Below, one piece after another: positions 41,076 to 49,828 of a stretch of DNA of 64,000 bases. A model generated the notes under the pieces. The model saw only the letters and a list, made by a program, of their open reading frames with translations, was not told where the DNA came from and made no database searches. Made by a program: the position numbers and the translations under genes. The first letter of the stretch is position 1. Every line of letters starts with the position of its first letter. The stretch spans positions 3,348,001 to 3,412,000 of the forward strand of contig BFBT01000001.1 of the NCBI GenBank assembly GCA_003112755.1, read 5' to 3'. This DNA comes from Lawsonibacter asaccharolyticus. Lineage in GTDB: Bacteria > Bacillota > Clostridia > Oscillospirales > Oscillospiraceae.

Positions 41076-42358
41076 TCTTAGCTGTTGTCGTTGTTTTTGT
41101 TGTAGGCATCCTGATGGGATTCCCTCTGGTTTTGACCCTCATCGGTGCCACTGTGGCCCCCGGACTCATTGACCCTGATTTTGCCGGCAACATACAGTTC
41201 GTGCTCCGAAGCATCATTGGTGGAGGTGACAGTACCAGCATCCTGGCCGCTCCCCTGTTCATCCTCTCCGGCATCATCATGGCAAAGGGCGGCATTTCGG
41301 AAAAAATCTTCAATGTCTTTGCCTATTTGCTGGGACATGTTCCCGGTGGGATCCCCTGTGCCGTCATCGCTACCTGCCTGTTCTATGGTGCGATCTCCGG
41401 TTCCGGCACCGCAACCTGCGCCGCAGTAGGTGCCATGACCATTCCAGTCCTTCTCTCTCTGGGATACGATAAAGAGTTTTCCGGTGCGGTGGTAGCTACC
41501 GCCGCCGGTCTGGGTGTCATCATCCCGCCCAGTATTCCCTTTATTATGTATGGAATGGCCACTGGAGCCTCCATCGGCAAGCTGTTCATCGCCGGCATTG
41601 TCCCCGGAATTCTGATCGCCGTCTGCCTGATGGCCTATGCGGTATTCTACTGTATCCGAAAAGGTGAGGATCGAAATCGGATCGATGCCAAACTGGTTCA
41701 GCTCCGTGAGATGGGGTTTCTCCCCCTGTTGAAGGACAGCTTCTGGGCACTGCTGACCCCGGTCATTTTGCTGGGCGGGATCTACTCCGGCGTAGTCACC
41801 ACTACTGAGGTCGCCTGTGTGTCCGTGATCTATGCATTGATCGTGTCTGTATTTATTTATAAGACCGTAGAGGTACGAAAAATCTTTTGGCTCGTGGGAG
41901 AATCCTGCCGTGCTCTGGCCCCCCTTGCGCTGATGATGGCTGTGGCCACTGCGTTTGGACGGGTCCTGACGATCCTGCAGATCCCCACCATTCTGGCACA
42001 GTTTATCACGAGCAATTTCCATTCAAAGGTCGAGATCCTGCTCATCATCAATGTAGCTCTGCTTTTGATCGGCATGGTCATGGACACCGGTCCCGCCCTG
42101 CTGATCCTAGCCCCCATGCTGATCCCGCTGGCCACAGAACTTAACATCGATGTGATCCACCTCGGTATCATCATGGTCGTCAATATGGCAGTTGGATTTG
42201 TGACCCCTCCGTTTGGCGTTACCCTGTTTGTCGCCAGCCCCTTGTGTGACACACCACCCATGCGCTTGGGCCGGAAAGCGGTCCCGTTCATCATTACATT
42301 CCTGATTGCCCTGATGTTCATCACTTTTATTCCCCAAATCAGTCTGTGTCTTTTGTAA
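41072..42358 (+). CDS. dctM: TRAP transporter large permease (DctM)
   Basis: A 428-residue protein with about 12 helices. Typical segments are APLFILSGIIMAKGG, the GAISGSGTATCAAVGAMTIP-type loop near residue 110, the IIPPSIPFIMYG block near 150, and MDTGPALLILAPMLIPL near 345, followed by VTPPFGVTLFV. This is the standard DctM of DctP-Q-M transporters. Translation is coupled to dctQ. Confidence 0.93.
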   Translation: MILAVVVVFVVGILMGFPLVLTLIGATVAPGLIDPDFAGNIQFVLRSIIGGGDSTSILAAPLFILSGIIMAKGGISEKIFNVFAYLLGHVPGGIPCAVIATCLFYGAISGSGTATCAAVGAMTIPVLLSLGYDKEFSGAVVATAAGLGVIIPPSIPFIMYGMATGASIGKLFIAGIVPGILIAVCLMAYAVFYCIRKGEDRNRIDAKLVQLREMGFLPLLKDSFWALLTPVILLGGIYSGVVTTTEVACVSVIYALIVSVFIYKTVEVRKIFWLVGESCRALAPLALMMAVATAFGRVLTILQIPTILAQFITSNFHSKVEILLIINVALLLIGMVMDTGPALLILAPMLIPLATELNIDVIHLGIIMVVNMAVGFVTPPFGVTLFVASPLCDTPPMRLGRKAVPFIITFLIALMFITFIPQISLCLL

Positions 42359-42396
42359 AAACCATATATGTCAAATATTAAAAAGGAGCGATCACG

Positions 42397-43530
42397 ATGA
42401 AAAAGCTACTCTCTCTTGCCCTGGCGTGTACCTTGACTCTCGGTCTGGCCTCCTGCGGCGGCACCGGGACTTCCACCAGTTCCAATGCTCCTGCTTCCTC
42501 CTCTGCGGTGGAATCCCCCGCCGCCCAATTCGATGCCGCCTCTTATCTGTCTGGAGATTATCCAAAGCTCCCCGAGGATGGTCCTGCCTATTCACTGTCC
42601 ATCGGCCATGCGATGCAGGAATCCACAGAGAGCCACAAAATGCTTCTGGCCCTGAAAGACGCAGTGGAAAAGTATAGTGATGGAAAAATCACGATCACCA
42701 TATATCCCAATTCCCAGCTGGGCAGCGACTCTGAAATGATCGCCTCCTGTGTAGCCGGAGACATGGATATGGTTCTTCAGTGTGGATCTACTCACGCCAC
42801 TTTCGTTCCTGAAACTGTTATTTTTGACATTCCATTTCTCTTCTCAGGATACGATAGCGAAAAAATTGAGAGCGTCCTTACAGACAGCAAATTCCGCGAC
42901 CTGTACAATCAGGCAAACGAAGACGGCGGACTGGTGTGCCTGATGCTCCGCGCCGGCACCGACAGCATGAATCTTACCTCCAACAAACCCGTCACCAGCA
43001 TGGAGGACCTGAAGGGGCTGAAGATCCGCACCGCTCAGGTGGAGAGCCGGATGGCGGTCTGGAATGCATTGGGTGCCAACCCGACTCCCATGGCTTTCAA
43101 TGAACTCTACATGGCTCTTCAGAACGGAACAGTCGATGCGCAGGACAACAACCTCTCCAACGCCCTGAGCAGCGCCCTGTATGAGGTGCAGGAGTACCTT
43201 GTCCCTACACACCATATGACTCCCAGCATGGATCTGACCATGAACAAAGATAAGTTCTATTCCATGCCCCAGTCCTATCAGGATCTCCTGACTGCGATCT
43301 GCGAGGATATGAGCGCTTATGACTACGACGTATGCATTGCAATGGAGCAATATTATTATGACAGTCTGGTCCAGGAACATGGAATGCAGGTCTGTGAGAT
43401 CACCGATGAGTTTTTAACCGATATGCAGACCGCAGCCGCTCCCGCAGTAGAGAGCGCAAAGGCGGCCGTGGGCAACGATGCTCTTTATGACACACTGTAC
43501 CAGCTTCTTGACGGCGGCGAATCCGCCTGA
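42397..43530 (+). CDS. dctP: TRAP transporter solute-binding lipoprotein (DctP family)
   Basis: A 377-residue lipoprotein: signal peptide with lipobox LASC (Cys20), Ser/Ala linker, then a DctP domain. It contains SDSEMIASCVAGDMDMVLQCGS and the DLKGLKIRTAQVESRM region with the arginine that holds the carboxylate of the ligand in this family. AAGGAG precedes the ATG. It is the third transporter gene and ends the operon; a stem-loop follows. Confidence 0.92.
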   Translation: MKKLLSLALACTLTLGLASCGGTGTSTSSNAPASSSAVESPAAQFDAASYLSGDYPKLPEDGPAYSLSIGHAMQESTESHKMLLALKDAVEKYSDGKITITIYPNSQLGSDSEMIASCVAGDMDMVLQCGSTHATFVPETVIFDIPFLFSGYDSEKIESVLTDSKFRDLYNQANEDGGLVCLMLRAGTDSMNLTSNKPVTSMEDLKGLKIRTAQVESRMAVWNALGANPTPMAFNELYMALQNGTVDAQDNNLSNALSSALYEVQEYLVPTHHMTPSMDLTMNKDKFYSMPQSYQDLLTAICEDMSAYDYDVCIAMEQYYYDSLVQEHGMQVCEITDEFLTDMQTAAAPAVESAKAAVGNDALYDTLYQLLDGGESA

Positions 43531-43586
43531 CCTGCCCTGCTTTTCATAAAATTTCATGTTTGACTTCTCTATCTTTTCTCAAGTCA

Positions 43587-43624
43587 GGAGGGGCGGCTTC
43601 TCCATTGCGGGAGGCCGCCCCTCC
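43587..43624 (+). terminator. stem-loop after the TRAP operon
   Basis: GGAGGGGCGGC pairs with GCCGCCCCTCC across 16 bases, about 55 bases past dctP. No T-run. Confidence 0.5.
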
Positions 43625-43972
43625 CGGCTGAACGGCTCCGTCAAAGGTGTCCGGATAAAAAACATACCCCCTCTGTCTCAGCTCAAGCCCAAAATCACCC
43701 TCATGGCGGCTCTTGCACGGAGCTGGGCGGCAGGCTCCAAAAAGAAAGGCATCTGCAAAAGCAGATGCCTTTCTTTTTCGCAGGATACGAGGATTCAAAA
43801 CCCCTGGGCTGTTTACAGTTTACCTGATCAATTCCCGACCGGCTATCTGGCCGGCGGCGCTTTTGCGCCGTAAATCCGGAACTGCGTCAGCGGCGGAGAA
43901 TGCGCAGGGACGGCTTCGCTACCCTCACGCATCAAAAATATCGAAGGAGGGCCCGGTCAACGGAAGCAAACC
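43625..43972. other. gene-free region between the TRAP operon and tRNA-Gln
   Basis: About 350 bases. It contains a strong bidirectional terminator (43739-43778). Short open frames are present in several phases but lack ribosome sites and plausible protein composition, so I call no gene. A short GC-rich inverted repeat (CGGCGGCGC region near 43850-43870) is also seen. Confidence 0.4.
43739..43778. terminator. strong bidirectional terminator
   Basis: A perfect 18-base stem (AAAAAGAAAGGCATCTGC and complement) with an AAAA loop, A-run on one side and T-run on the other. Confidence 0.85.
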
Positions 43973-44018
43973 CCAAAACAAAATGCGACTTGTTGAAACA
44001 AGTCGCATTTTGTTTTGG
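43973..44018 (-). terminator. terminator of tRNA-Gln
   Basis: A perfect 22-base inverted repeat beginning CCAAAACAAAATGCGAC, directly after the tRNA 3' end on the minus strand and sharing its last bases. On the minus strand the last arm ends in CATTTTGTTTTGG, giving a T-rich tail. Confidence 0.75.
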
Positions 44019-44089
44019 CAGCGGGAGAAGGATTCGAACCCTCACAAACAGAGTCAGAGTCTGTCGTGCTACCCTTACACAATCCCGCT
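44016..44089 (-). tRNA. tRNA-Gln (anticodon CTG)
   Basis: A 74-base cloverleaf on the minus strand. The acceptor stem is AGCGGGA/TCCCGCT with discriminator G and an encoded CCA; the D arm is TGTGTAAGGGTAGCACG, the anticodon stem ACAGA/TCTGT encloses CTCTGAC (anticodon CTG), and the T arm is GAGGG-TTCGAAT-CCTTC. It reads CAG codons. Confidence 0.92.
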
Positions 44090-44145
44090 ATTTCTTTGTA
44101 GCTCTCGCGAGCACGAACGTTATTATAGCAAATTGTGCGGAATTG

Positions 44146-44799
44146 TCAAGGGGTTTTTGGAAAAATTTTTTCTTTCTTTTCTTCCGTCTCCCGACCGGCC
44201 GCCGCGGGGGCCTCGGAAAACAGAATCTCCTCCGCCTCCCCGGCCCCGTAGCAGGCATTCAGCACCACCAGAAGGCCGTTGGCGGTGAGGTGCTCCGGCA
44301 GCTCCAGCCGGCGCAGCAGGGCCAGGCGCCGGGCGCCGCTGTCGGGGCGGCCTGACAGCCCCGCCGCGTACAGGTCCGCCTTGGTGAGCCCCGGCGACGG
44401 GGCGCACGTCCCTCCCTCCTCCAGGAAGGTGGCCCCCGCCCGTCGGAGGGACTGGATCAGCACCTGGGGCGGCATCCCCTCCACTCCCAGTTTGCCCTCC
44501 CGGCCCCTCTGCTTCTTCCGCCGCTCCTTGCCGTACACGTCCGGGATATAGGCATGCTTCAGATACTGCCCCGGGATACAGCTCTTGATCCGGCTTCGGA
44601 TCACAAAGCCCGCCCCGTCGGAGTCGGTAAGCACGATCAGCCCCCGGCGCTCGGCGGCCCGGCGCAGCAGGGCCATCTGGTCCCGGTCCTTGAAGATACC
44701 GAAGCCCGCCGTCTCCAGGATCAGGGTATCCACCACCTGGGACAGCGCGTTTTTGTCATACCGGCCCTCCACCACGACAGCCTCCCGGATGTGAAGCAA
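44146..44799 (-). CDS. toprim domain protein, ribonuclease M5-like (DUF4093)
   Basis: A 217-residue protein. The N-terminal toprim domain has the catalytic glutamate in VVVEGRYDKNAL and the acidic DSDGAG in LTDSDGAG near residue 58. The C-terminal half (KLGVEGMPPQVLIQSL and onward) is the DUF4093 part found in RnmV-related proteins. RNase M5 matures 5S rRNA. It starts at TTG behind GGAGGAGAGGAG. It lies downstream of holA on the same strand; the C terminus is lysine-rich. Confidence 0.8.
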   Translation of the reverse strand: MLHIREAVVVEGRYDKNALSQVVDTLILETAGFGIFKDRDQMALLRRAAERRGLIVLTDSDGAGFVIRSRIKSCIPGQYLKHAYIPDVYGKERRKKQRGREGKLGVEGMPPQVLIQSLRRAGATFLEEGGTCAPSPGLTKADLYAAGLSGRPDSGARRLALLRRLELPEHLTANGLLVVLNACYGAGEAEEILFSEAPAAAGRETEEKKEKIFPKTP

Positions 44800-44835
44800 T
44801 CTCCTCTCCTCCTCTCATTCGCCTGCGGACCGTTC

Positions 44836-45903
44836 TCAGCCCCGGGCCCCCTGCCGCCCCGCCGGCCGTGACGGAGCCGCCAGCTCCAGCAGCAGGCCGG
44901 TCAGCAGCTCCTGGGCGTCCTGTCCGGTGGACTTCATGGCCAGGTCCGTCTGGCCGCAGCGGACCACCGCCCGCCGGCACCAGCTCAGGGAGAACCGGCG
45001 GGCCGAGGTCATCAGCTTGTCCGCCGGGTAGGGCTTCAGCCCCCACAGCCCCGCCACATAGGGGGCCCCCTTCCCCTTCTCGATGGCCAGCCGGGCGGAG
45101 TAGAGCTGGCGCATCTGCCGGCCCAGAGACCACATGATGCGGATGGGCGGCTCCTGCATCTGGTACAGCTCCCCCAGCACCGAGGCCGCCCGGTCGAAGT
45201 TCCCCTCGCCGATGGCGTCCGTCATGCGGAACACCACCGCGTCCAGCTGGGGGGTGGCCACCGCGTCGATGTCCTCCCGGGTGATCCGCCCGCCCTTGGC
45301 ATATGCCCCGATCTTCTCGATCTCCCCAATCAGATTTGTCATCAGGTCCCCGCACAGGAAGATCAAATCGCAGGCCAGCCGGGTGTCGATCTCCTTGCCC
45401 AGCGCCCGGAAGCGCCGGCGCACCCAGTCCACCAGGTCCCCCTGGTCCTGCCGTGCGAAGTTGACCACCGTCCCGTTCTGCTTGATGGCCGCCGCCAGCT
45501 TGGTCCTGGCATCCCCCTTGTAGGGGATCAGGTCATAGACAAAGACCAGGCAGCAGTAGTCCGGGAGCTGGGCAAAGGCCCGTGCATACTCCTCCCGGTC
45601 CTTCTCCCCCGCCTTGAACAGGTCAAAATCCCGTACCAGCACCAGGGTCCGGGGCGCCATCATGGGCAGGCAGTCCACCGCCTCCTCCAGGCGGCGGGGG
45701 GACATCTCCCGCGCCGGGATGGTATGGAGGTTGAATTCCCCCATCCCCCCGGTGAGCAGCAGCTCCTTCAGCCGCCCCAGGTAGTGGTCCCTCAGATAGG
45801 TCTCCTCCCCGTGGAAAAGATAGAGCCTCCCCGGCTCTCCCCCGGCCAGATCCTTTTTCAGCTGCTGATATCCGGCCGTATCGGCCTTCTGTTTGGGCGG
45901 CAT
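44836..45903 (-). CDS. holA: DNA polymerase III delta subunit
   Basis: A 355-residue clamp-loader subunit. N-terminal LYLFHGEETYLRDHYLGRLK, then a region with ARTKLAAAIKQNGTVVNF, and LTNLIGEIEKIGAYA in the lid/collar part fit HolA (usual length about 340). It opens the sliding clamp together with delta-prime and tau/gamma. The ATG follows GGAGGG. It is downstream of comEC, the common Firmicute order. Confidence 0.9.
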   Translation of the reverse strand: MPPKQKADTAGYQQLKKDLAGGEPGRLYLFHGEETYLRDHYLGRLKELLLTGGMGEFNLHTIPAREMSPRRLEEAVDCLPMMAPRTLVLVRDFDLFKAGEKDREEYARAFAQLPDYCCLVFVYDLIPYKGDARTKLAAAIKQNGTVVNFARQDQGDLVDWVRRRFRALGKEIDTRLACDLIFLCGDLMTNLIGEIEKIGAYAKGGRITREDIDAVATPQLDAVVFRMTDAIGEGNFDRAASVLGELYQMQEPPIRIMWSLGRQMRQLYSARLAIEKGKGAPYVAGLWGLKPYPADKLMTSARRFSLSWCRRAVVRCGQTDLAMKSTGQDAQELLTGLLLELAAPSRPAGRQGARG

Positions 45904-45932
45904 AGCATTCCCTCCGTCTTTTCTTTGTACGC

Positions 45933-48218
45933 TCACCGGGTCCTCACGGTCACGGTGCCGTCCCGGTCGGTGCGATAGATCTCCGCACCCGCGCGCTCCA
46001 GCCGTTCCAGCGTCTCCGGGGCCGGGTGCCCGTAGGCGTTGTCCCGCCCCACTGAGAGGATGGCAGTCTCCGGCTGAAGGGCGTTCAGCAGGGCCTGAGA
46101 GGTGGAGGAGGCCGACCCGTGGTGGCCCGCCACCAGCAGCTCCACGTCCCGGAGCCCCGCGTGCTCCACCAGCATGCCCTCCACATCCCCGCTCATATCT
46201 CCGGTGACCAGCAGGTCCAGTCCGCCGGCGCCGGCCAGCACGGACAGCCCCAGCTCGTTGGTCTCTCCCGCTCCCAGAGGGGGATACAGCGTCAGCTGCC
46301 CCTTCTCCAGCTCCACTGTGGTATCCCGGCGGACCCACCACAGCGGGATTCCCTTCTCCTCCGCCAGCGTCAGGATCTCCCGCCGCAGGGGGCTGTCCTC
46401 CTCCACGTCCGGCAGGGCGATGGCGGACACCGACAGCCGCTCCAGCAGCTCGGGCACGCCGTTGGCGTGGTCGTCGTGGAAGTGGGTGAGCACCAGCAGA
46501 TCCAGCCGGTCCCGCCCCAGCCCCTGAAGGCAGTCCGCTGCCGTGTCCCCGGGGTCGTCGGGTCCGTCCCCGCCGCAGTCCACCAGGGTGTAGTGGTCCC
46601 CCAGCCGAATCAGGACGCTCTGCCCCTGCCCCACATCCAGCACCGCCGCCGTCATATCCCCCGCCTGAAAGCTCCGGGCGTGGAACAGCAGGCTGGCACA
46701 CAGCGCAGCCAGACAGGCACAGACAGGGGTCTTCCATCCCTTCTTCCCCCGGTACAGCAGCCCCAGGAGCAGCAGGACATAGACGAACAGCAGCCAGGCC
46801 AGATAGTAGAAGGAGCTGGTGCTCAGTGCCGAGAAGGGGGCCCGGGCCAGCCGGGGCACCACCCAGTCCAGATAGCGGACAAAGGGGAGCACCGGGAGGG
46901 CCAGCACCCTGCCCAGTTCCGGCAGCACTGCCCCCGCCGCTCCAGCGATCAGCCCGCCGCTGAAGGCCGCAGACACGGCCCACAGGGTCATCAGATTAGC
47001 CAGGGGGGAGATCAGGGACAGGCTCCCGAAATAGAGGGCCGTCAACGGCGTGGTGAACACCATGGCCCCCAGGGTGGCGGACAGGGCCGCCGCCCCGAAG
47101 CGGACCAGCGCCCCCAGCAGCCGGAGCGGGATGGAGTCCTTGGGCGGCCGCTTCCACCCCCGCAGCATCCGCTCCTGGAGCCGGTCTGAAAAAAGCAGGA
47201 TGCCCGCCACCGATGCAAAGGAGAGCTGAAGTCCGATATGGGCTGCGGAAAAGGGGTTCCAGGCCAGCAGGAGCATCAAGGCCAGGGCGAGGGCCGTCAG
47301 CGGGTCCCGCTCCCGCCCCAGCAGGGCGGCCAGTTGCAGCAGGATCAGCATCACCGCCGCCCGCACCACTGAGGGCGTGCAGCCGGAAATGAGCGTAAAG
47401 ACCAGCACCACCCCGCAGGTGACCAGGGCGGAGCGCCGCTTTCCCCGGCCCAGCAGGCCGGAGACCAGGGCGGCCAGGAAGGACAGGTGCATCCCGGACA
47501 CCGCCACCGTGTGGGACAGGCCGGTTCGCTGAAGGGAGGAGGTGTAGTGGTCGGTGAGGTTGTCCCGGTTCCCGGTGGTCAGTGCCCGGATCAGGGGCGC
47601 CGCATCCTCTGGGAAGGCGGCGTCCACCCCCTGTTTGAGCTGGTGGGCCAGCTCCGCCGGGAGATACCGCAGCGGGAGCCGCTCCGACCGCGTCACCCGC
47701 AGTTCGCCGTAAGCCTCCGCCCGCAGAAAGATGCCCTTTGCGGTGTAGTAGGTGATCTCCTCCCCGCCGAAGGTCCGCTCTGCCAGGGTGCAGTGGGCCA
47801 CCGTCTCCACCCGGTCCCCTGGCCGCAGGTCCGCCCCCTGTTCGTCCGCATAGACCAGCGTGGGCACCGGGGCCCCCGGCTCCCCGTCCGCCCGGACCAG
47901 CACTGACCAGCCGTAGTCGGTCTCCTGGGGGTACTCCATCACCGTACCGGACAGCCGGATGGTCCTGTCGTCCAGCGCCCGGGCCGGGGCATAAAACACC
48001 GCCCCATAGGCCGCCGTCCACAGCAGTCCCAGGGCCAGCCCGCCGCATATCAGGGCCCCTCTTACTCGTGCCCGCCCACGGAGGCACAGGAGGGCTGCGG
48101 CGCACAGCGCCGCCAGGACACAGCTCAGCGGGAGCAGCGCCCCCTCCAGCAGCGGGATGCAGTTGGCGGCAAAGACGGCCAGAGAGAAGGAGCCCGCCGC
48201 CGTTGCCAGCACCCGCAC
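45933..48218 (-). CDS. comEC: competence protein ComEC/Rec2 (DNA uptake channel)
   Basis: A 761-residue protein with three parts: N-terminal helices and the extracytosolic OB-like DUF4131 region (residues 1-190), the Competence channel domain (about 210-480; GLSHTVAVSGMHLSFLAAL is its hallmark), and a C-terminal metallo-beta-lactamase domain (about 510-755; VLTHFHDDHANG and VAGHHGSASSTS). It transports single-stranded DNA into the cell during transformation; the nuclease-like domain may degrade the other strand. GTG start behind GAGGAGAGG. Length is normal and no break is seen. Confidence 0.93.
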   Translation of the reverse strand: MRVLATAAGSFSLAVFAANCIPLLEGALLPLSCVLAALCAAALLCLRGRARVRGALICGGLALGLLWTAAYGAVFYAPARALDDRTIRLSGTVMEYPQETDYGWSVLVRADGEPGAPVPTLVYADEQGADLRPGDRVETVAHCTLAERTFGGEEITYYTAKGIFLRAEAYGELRVTRSERLPLRYLPAELAHQLKQGVDAAFPEDAAPLIRALTTGNRDNLTDHYTSSLQRTGLSHTVAVSGMHLSFLAALVSGLLGRGKRRSALVTCGVVLVFTLISGCTPSVVRAAVMLILLQLAALLGRERDPLTALALALMLLLAWNPFSAAHIGLQLSFASVAGILLFSDRLQERMLRGWKRPPKDSIPLRLLGALVRFGAAALSATLGAMVFTTPLTALYFGSLSLISPLANLMTLWAVSAAFSGGLIAGAAGAVLPELGRVLALPVLPFVRYLDWVVPRLARAPFSALSTSSFYYLAWLLFVYVLLLLGLLYRGKKGWKTPVCACLAALCASLLFHARSFQAGDMTAAVLDVGQGQSVLIRLGDHYTLVDCGGDGPDDPGDTAADCLQGLGRDRLDLLVLTHFHDDHANGVPELLERLSVSAIALPDVEEDSPLRREILTLAEEKGIPLWWVRRDTTVELEKGQLTLYPPLGAGETNELGLSVLAGAGGLDLLVTGDMSGDVEGMLVEHAGLRDVELLVAGHHGSASSTSQALLNALQPETAILSVGRDNAYGHPAPETLERLERAGAEIYRTDRDGTVTVRTR

Positions 48219-48257
48219 AGCCCTCTCCTCCTCTCTGTCCGCCTTTTGTCCGTTCTC

Positions 48258-48881
48258 TCAGATCAGGGGGAGCCGCCCCTTCTCATCCAGCTGTCTGGGG
48301 ATGACCCCCATCTGCTGGAGGATGGGCAGCAGCGCCTGGAACAGTACATATATCACCAGGGTCTTGGGCAGGACGGTCACCAGGTTCTTGCCCAGGCTGG
48401 GCAGGAACCACCCCCAGTAGACCCCGCCCCGGAGCATCAGGTTCCACAGGGAGCCCATCAGGGCGTTGACCAGCAGGTTCACCACCAGGTTGGCCAGCAC
48501 GATGCGCAGCACCGTGATCCGCGCCCGGTAAAAGCACAGGGCATAGACCAGCACCCCTGCCATGGTAGACAGGGTGTAGCCAGGGAAGAAATCCCCGGTG
48601 GGCTGGAGGATAAAGCCCAGGATATCCTCCACAAAGCCGAACACCAGTCCCATCACCGGCCCGCAGACCAGGGCGCACAGCGCCCGGGCCAGAAAGCCCC
48701 AGGTCATCTTGGTGTGGGCGATGGGGATGCCGGGGATGAGGGACAGCGCCCGGGCCATCGCCACCATCAGCGCCGCGAACATCAGCAGCTTCAGGCTTTT
48801 CATGGCCTGATTCCCCTCCAGCCACCAGCCGGGCTGGAGCGGGGTGCGGTACAGGGTCTTGGAACATTGGTCTCGATACAT
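48258..48881 (-). CDS. folT: ECF transporter folate-type S component (FolT)
   Basis: A 207-residue membrane protein with about six helices. Features such as AHTKMTWGFLARALCALVCGP, VFGFVEDILGFIL and FFPGYTLSTMAGVLVY follow FolT-type energy-coupling-factor substrate binders. It would bind folate and dock with the shared EcfA-EcfA'-EcfT module, which is not in this window. The THF riboswitch upstream strongly supports folate. The start at 48881 lies behind AGGAGG; a start at MKSLKLLMF further in is possible. Confidence 0.85.
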   Translation of the reverse strand: MYRDQCSKTLYRTPLQPGWWLEGNQAMKSLKLLMFAALMVAMARALSLIPGIPIAHTKMTWGFLARALCALVCGPVMGLVFGFVEDILGFILQPTGDFFPGYTLSTMAGVLVYALCFYRARITVLRIVLANLVVNLLVNALMGSLWNLMLRGGVYWGWFLPSLGKNLVTVLPKTLVIYVLFQALLPILQQMGVIPRQLDEKGRLPLI

Positions 48882-48962
48882 AAAGAAAACGCCTCCTTCT
48901 GCGATCCGGCAGCCCTTTCGGGATTGCCGCACAGAGGAAGCGGAGGTCCCGCCCCGGTATGC

Positions 48963-49084
48963 GGCAGCGGGATGCGGGATCATGCACTGCCGCGCGTCTG
49001 CGCTGTTCGTCCGGCGGACAACTCCCCGTCCCGCCGGCACTACACGGTCCCCTTTGGGACCAGCACGCATGCCCCTACTCTGCC
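48963..49084 (-). promoter_or_regulatory. tetrahydrofolate (THF) riboswitch upstream of folT
   Basis: On the minus strand the region opens with GGCAGAGTAG and closes with GCATCCCGCTGCC, so GGCAG/CTGCC forms P1. Between them are GTAGTGCCGG, GGGACGGGGAGTTG, GGACGAAC and GCGCGG in the order found in THF riboswitch aptamers. A downstream CGCTTCCTC segment could pair with the AGAAGGAGG ribosome site, giving control of translation. Recognition is by motif order; a covariance search was not run. Confidence 0.82.
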
Positions 49085-49156
49085 TTTGTTTTAGTGTACC
49101 TCTTTTTCCGAAAAAAAGCAAGAAAAACCAGCGGAGGGGACACAGATCCTGCAAAA

Positions 49157-49184
49157 GCGGGGGGCCGATGGCTCGGCCCCCCGC
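49157..49184 (-). terminator. terminator after the Asp23 gene
   Basis: GCGGGGGGCCG pairs with CGGCCCCCCGC; on the minus strand CTTTTGC follows. Confidence 0.7.
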
Positions 49185-49216
49185 TTCTGTTCTATTTTCA
49201 GCTGCGGCCGCAGAGA

Positions 49217-49606
49217 TCAGCCGGTCTGCTGCTCCTTTTTCTCCAGGGTGATCCCGCCCACGCCCACGTTGACTGCGGCCACCGTCAGGCCGGTCATGGA
49301 CTCCACGCTGCTCTTCACCGCGTCCTGTACGGCCCGTCCCACCTCGGGGATGGTGTGTCCATAGGACATCAGTACCGCCAGTTCCACCGTGACCTGCTCG
49401 TCCTCCACCTGGATATGGACTCCCTTGGTCAGGTTCTTCTTGTTGCTCAGCAGCTCCGCGATGTCGCTGCCCAGGTTGGCACTCAGCCCGCTGACTCCCT
49501 CCACCTCCAAAGCGGCGGCGGCAGCGATGCTGGCCAGGACCTCCCCGGAAATATGGATATTGCCCAGCTCGTCAGAGCGGGAGACGTACTCTCTATTCTC
49601 ACTCAC
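49217..49606 (-). CDS. Asp23/Gls24 family envelope stress protein
   Basis: A 129-residue Asp23 domain protein: GNIHISGEVLASIAAAAALEVEGVSGLS at the start and VNVGVGGITLE at the end are the family marks. Asp23 proteins form a layer under the membrane and respond to envelope stress. It starts at GTG; the AAGGAG site is somewhat distant. A promoter at 49663-49691 drives it, and a terminator follows, so it is a single-gene unit. Confidence 0.9.
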   Translation of the reverse strand: MSENREYVSRSDELGNIHISGEVLASIAAAAALEVEGVSGLSANLGSDIAELLSNKKNLTKGVHIQVEDEQVTVELAVLMSYGHTIPEVGRAVQDAVKSSVESMTGLTVAAVNVGVGGITLEKKEQQTG

Positions 49607-49662
49607 GGATGGTCACGCTCCTTCACGTCACAGTTTCCGCGTCTGCGGAGATCTTGTTCATT

Positions 49663-49691
49663 ATTGTACCACAGCAGAGGCGCTTTGACAA
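49663..49691 (-). promoter_or_regulatory. promoter of the Asp23 gene
   Basis: On the minus strand, TTGTCA (49691-49686) and TACAAT (49668-49663) with 17-base spacing, about 57 bases before the GTG. Confidence 0.65.
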
Positions 49692-49828
49692 CTGAAACCT
49701 CAAAAAGTCCCTTTTGCCTTTTGAAGTGGTTTTGGATATAAATGACCTCCCACCATCAAAATCACCGAAGAAGATATGTCCACAGATAGCTGCTGCTCAA
49801 TAAATTTGAAAATTTCATGGGCAATACT
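49692..49828. other. AT-rich gap between the Asp23 promoter and a small gene
   Basis: About 140 AT-rich bases. An inverted repeat AAATTTGAAAATTTC lies near 49802-49816, after the small gene's stop codon on the minus strand. I see no gene. Confidence 0.35.

Noticed and set aside
43713..44288. Plus-strand frames running across tRNA-Gln
   Set aside because: They read through a tRNA gene and two terminators and have no ribosome site.
44836..46983. Single 715-codon minus-strand frame that seems to fuse an unknown domain to HolA
   Set aside because: The upstream part is the comEC gene read in another frame. HolA has its own ATG at 45903 with a GGAGGG site.
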